A stretch of 7,964 bases of DNA from the NCBI GenBank assembly GCA_019348475.1, contig JAHWJJ010000200.1, positions 1 through 7,964 on the forward strand, given 5' to 3'. Position numbers and translations under genes: made by a program. Shown in pieces: positions 5,811 to 7,964 of the stretch. Source of the stretch: Gemmatimonadota bacterium (GTDB taxonomy: Bacteria; Gemmatimonadota; Gemmatimonadetes; Longimicrobiales; Longimicrobiaceae). The notes below the pieces were generated by a model that worked only from the letters and a program-made list of their open reading frames with translations, made no database searches and was not told the origin of the DNA. How positions within the stretch are numbered: position 1 is the stretch's first letter; every line of letters begins with the position of its first letter.

Positions 5811-7402
5811 CCGCCCGCGGGGCCTTCCGCGCCGCCGCGCTGGGCCTGGCCCTGGGCACGGCGGCGCAGGCGGCGGCGCAGCCGGGACCCACCGGGTCCA
5901 CGCGCCCGCGCACGGCGTACGAGGACCTGCAGATGTTCAGCCAGGTGCTCAACCAGATCCGGGTGAACCATCCGGACTCGGTGGACACGCACCGGCTGTT
6001 CATGGCGGCCGTGCAGGGGATGGTGAGCGCGGCGGACCCGCACTCGTACGTGATCCCCGCGGCGCGGCTGTCGCCGCAGAAGGAGGAGCAGCTGCGTGCC
6101 GGGCGCCTGCACCCCGTCCCCATCCGATTTGCGTACGTGGGGGGGATGCCCACCATCGCCAGCGTGGCGCCGGGAACGCTGGCCGCCCGCCAGAACATCC
6201 TGCCGGGCGACGTGCTGGTGGCCATCGACGGCCGGCCGGTGCAGGCGGAGAGCCCGGTGGAGCTGGAGGTGTTCCTGGCCGGCCCGCGCGGCTCCTCCGT
6301 GCGGCTGGGCCTGGAGCGCGAGCGCGCGGACGGCTCGCGGGTCACGCTGGAGCGCACCGTGCGCCGCGAGCGCGGCGACGACGAGACGGCGGTCCCGGTG
6401 GTGACGATGCTGGACGGGCAGACGGGGTACGTCCGCATCACCACCTTTTCCAACGCGCGCGCGGCGGAGGACCTGCACGCGGCGCTGGGGCGGCTGGAGC
6501 GCGAGGGGATGCGGCGCCTGGTGCTGGACCTGCGCGACAACGGCGGCGGGATGGTGGCCGAGGCGTCGCGCATCGCGGGCGAGTTCCTGCCCTCCGGCTC
6601 CACCGTGTACGTGGCGCAGGGGCGCAAGGCCGAGGTGTACGACAGCGTGGTGGTGCGCCGCAGCTTCTGGAGGCGCGAGCGGCAGTACCCCATCGTGGTG
6701 ATGGTCAACGAGGGCACCGCCAGCGCGTCGGAGCTGGTGTCGGGCGCGCTGCAGGACCACGACCGCGCGCTGGTGGTGGGCCGGCCCACGTTCGGCAAGT
6801 CGCTGCTGATGGGGGGATTTCCCCTTACGGACGGGTCGCTGATCATGCTGACCATCGGCCACGTGAAGACGCCGTGCGGGCGCGTGATCCAGCGCCAGTA
6901 CCGCGACGTGCGCGGCGCCGACTACTACCGGATGGCCCGCGCCGAACGCGACACGGCCGGGCGCCCCAGCTGCCGGACGGCGGGCGGGCGCACGGTGTAC
7001 GGCGGCGGCGGCATCTACCCCGACGTGGTGCTGCCGGAGCCGCAGCCCGCGCCGGTGTGGCTGGCGCGGCTGGCCGAGGACGGCGTGCACACGCGCTGGA
7101 TGGGCGGATACCTGACGGACAACGCCGCCGCGTTCACCACCGCCGAGGCGCTGGCCGCGGCGCCGCGCCTGCCCGAGGGCGCGCTGGCGCAGTTCCGCGC
7201 CTTCGCGCAGGCGCAGGGGCACGCCATCCCCGACGGCGCGGACGCGGACCGGCACGTGGAGCGCATGCTGCTCCCCGAGATCGCGGGGGCAAAGTGGGGC
7301 GCCGCCGGCTACTACCGCGTCGCGGCGGCGCTGGACGAGCAGATCGGCGCCGCCGTGCGCGAGTTCGAGCGCGCCGGCCAGATCCTCTCCGGGGCTCCGT
7401 AG
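5807..7402 (+). CDS. S41 family (CtpA-type) PDZ serine protease
   Basis: 531 residues, starting at a GTG that overlaps the preceding stop (GTGA); the frame stays open upstream, but the signal peptide (TARGAFRAAALGLALG, cleavage near Ala24) fixes this start. Domains: helical N-terminal part with GMVSAADPHSYV (71-82), PDZ domain about 102-170 (ILPGDVLVAIDGRPV), S41 core about 205-365 with DLRDNGGG (241-248), then a C-terminal helical extension of about 120 residues (WLARLAEDG to the end). The nucleophile is Ser306 in NEGTASASEL and the general base Lys331 in TFGKS, 25 residues apart as in Prc and CtpA. The usual triad Gln four residues after the Lys is Met335 here. Two Cys, 357 (TPCGRVIQ) and 389, could form a disulfide. 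Such proteases trim or degrade exported proteins in the periplasm. Substrate unknown. Confidence 0.95.
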   Translation: MTARGAFRAAALGLALGTAAQAAAQPGPTGSTRPRTAYEDLQMFSQVLNQIRVNHPDSVDTHRLFMAAVQGMVSAADPHSYVIPAARLSPQKEEQLRAGRLHPVPIRFAYVGGMPTIASVAPGTLAARQNILPGDVLVAIDGRPVQAESPVELEVFLAGPRGSSVRLGLERERADGSRVTLERTVRRERGDDETAVPVVTMLDGQTGYVRITTFSNARAAEDLHAALGRLEREGMRRLVLDLRDNGGGMVAEASRIAGEFLPSGSTVYVAQGRKAEVYDSVVVRRSFWRRERQYPIVVMVNEGTASASELVSGALQDHDRALVVGRPTFGKSLLMGGFPLTDGSLIMLTIGHVKTPCGRVIQRQYRDVRGADYYRMARAERDTAGRPSCRTAGGRTVYGGGGIYPDVVLPEPQPAPVWLARLAEDGVHTRWMGGYLTDNAAAFTTAEALAAAPRLPEGALAQFRAFAQAQGHAIPDGADADRHVERMLLPEIAGAKWGAAGYYRVAAALDEQIGAAVREFERAGQILSGAP

Positions 7403-7567
7403 CCCTGGCGGCGAGAATTGCTGGCGGCCCTTATATCGATTCCCAGGGTCTGCTGTGCACTGACACTTCTACTGCGGGTGAGGCGCCGTTTCGGCCTCGC
7501 GTGCACAAAGAACAACGATAAACGGTCCGCGTCATCCGGCGCTGCGTGCGGGGAAAGCGCAGTTCGA

Positions 7568-7617
7568 CCTCCTCCAGGTTTTTGGGGGGAGGCGCGAGCC
7601 TGAGCGAGCGGAGGGGG
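7568..7617 (-). repeat. Interspersed intergenic repeat, copy 2 (inverted)
   Basis: Read on the minus strand this begins CCCCCTCCGCTC, then CAGGCTCGC, CCTCCCCCC and an A-run, and ends GGAGGAGG. It matches 1696-1746 on the plus strand almost base for base in the first two thirds. The closing hairpin is kept, with arms at 7568-7575 and 7585-7592 (one G-U pair), although the loop sequence differs. Conserved arms with a changed loop suggest that the structure matters. Confidence 0.65.
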
Positions 7618-7734
7618 CGCGGCGCGGGGCGGGCATGCTGCTGGAAGGCGGTCCGGGCATCGGAGCTTTTCCCATGAGGGAGCGCGCTCGATCCTCTGGG
7701 GCTGCACTGTCGTTCCAGGGAAGGCGCAGGACGA

Positions 7735-7771
7735 ACGAGGGCGGGCTCCCGCGCAGGGAGCCCGCCCTCGT
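7735..7771 (-). terminator. Strong hairpin terminator of the BI-1 family gene, possibly bidirectional
   Basis: A perfect 16-bp stem, 7735-7750 pairing with 7756-7771, with a 5-base loop (GCGCA). It lies 24 bases past the stop of the minus-strand BI-1 gene. The tail on that strand is only TCGTTCGT-like and there is no true U-run on either side, so termination efficiency is uncertain. It is also the only strong hairpin behind the convergent protease gene, so it may end both transcripts. Confidence 0.7.
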
Positions 7772-7795
7772 CCATCCGCCGACACCCGGGTGGGA

Positions 7796-7964
7796 TCAGT
7801 CGCGGCTCTGCAGCTTGGCCAGCAGGCGCAGGATCTCCAGGTACAGCCACACCAGCGTCACCATCAGGCCGAACGCGGCGTACCACTCCATGTAGCGGGG
7901 CGCGCCGTGCTCGGCGCCCTGCTCGATGAAGTCGAAGTCCAGCACCAGGTTCAGCGCGGCGATC
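7796..7964 (-). CDS. Bax inhibitor-1/YccA family membrane protein (C-terminal 55 residues)
   Basis: Partial gene cut by the window end; the 5' part lies beyond 7964. The 55 residues seen include LNLVLDFDFIE, then GAPRYMEWYAAFGLMV and a last hydrophobic helix TLVWLYLEILRLLAKL, ending in QSRD and a TGA at 7798-7796. This is the typical C-terminal end of bacterial BI-1/YccA (UPF0005) proteins, seven-helix inner-membrane proteins; some members are pH-sensitive calcium leak channels and E. coli YccA interacts with FtsH. The Asp residues in LDFDF fall in the family's conserved acidic region near the last helices. The strong hairpin 7735-7771 follows. The function in this organism cannot be stated further from a fragment. 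Confidence 0.9.
   Translation of the reverse strand, partial: IAALNLVLDFDFIEQGAEHGAPRYMEWYAAFGLMVTLVWLYLEILRLLAKLQSRD

Larger units (their letters stand above)
7403..7795. other. Convergent intergenic region between the S41 protease and BI-1 genes
   Basis: About 390 bases with no credible gene on either strand. No intrinsic terminator is obvious directly behind the protease gene. At 7454-7507 there is a nested inverted repeat: outer arms TGTGCAC and GTGCACA, with a small hairpin GAGG-CCG-TTT-CGG-CCTC (7480-7498) inside. Further on are an interspersed repeat copy (7568-7617) and the strong hairpin 7735-7771. Confidence 0.7.

Noticed and set aside
5065..7255. Long minus-strand open frames opposite the protease (596 and 541 residues)
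   Set aside because: Low-complexity Arg/Ser/Pro/His-rich shadows of the S41 gene with no domain.
4487..7402. A 971-residue reading of the protease frame starting far upstream
   Set aside because: The first 440 residues are an out-of-frame reading of TPR gene 2. The real protease begins with a signal peptide at the GTG at 5807.

Overview
The window is a high-GC bacterial chromosome segment. Gene style points to a Gemmatimonadota-like organism (perhaps the Longimicrobium group): GTG starts, secreted proteins whose signal peptides end in an A-Q junction, and GC-rich intergenic spacers with tandem repeats. This is an inference from style; no rRNA or other phylogenetic marker is present.

Layout. 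On the minus strand, 66-734 encodes an unrecognised three-helix membrane protein and 847-1521 a membrane-anchored SCO1/SenC-type copper/thiol protein. A repeat-rich spacer (1522-1998) follows, then a minus-strand NYN/PIN-like RNase gene (1999-2550) with a strong intrinsic terminator behind it and a long structured leader in front. A second spacer (2551-3247) carries that leader, its promoter, an octanucleotide tandem-repeat array and a weak promoter candidate for the plus-strand operon.

The plus strand then encodes two tandem, clearly duplicated secreted TPR proteins (3248-4459 and 4572-5810) and an S41 (CtpA-type) Ser/Lys protease (5807-7402). The second TPR gene overlaps the protease gene by four bases (GTGA). 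A convergent spacer (7403-7795) holds a copy of an interspersed repeat and a 16-bp perfect hairpin. The window ends inside a minus-strand Bax inhibitor-1/YccA-family gene, of which only the C-terminus is present.

How the genes may work together. The TPR-TPR-protease operon is the most interesting unit. Periplasmic CtpA/Prc proteases are known to need TPR adaptors (NlpI for Prc, LbcA for CtpA), so two duplicated secreted TPR proteins coupled to an S41 protease look like an adaptor-protease module with two alternative adaptors. The protease keeps the catalytic Ser and Lys at the family spacing but has Met where the family has the triad Gln. The other genes show no evident functional link to this operon.
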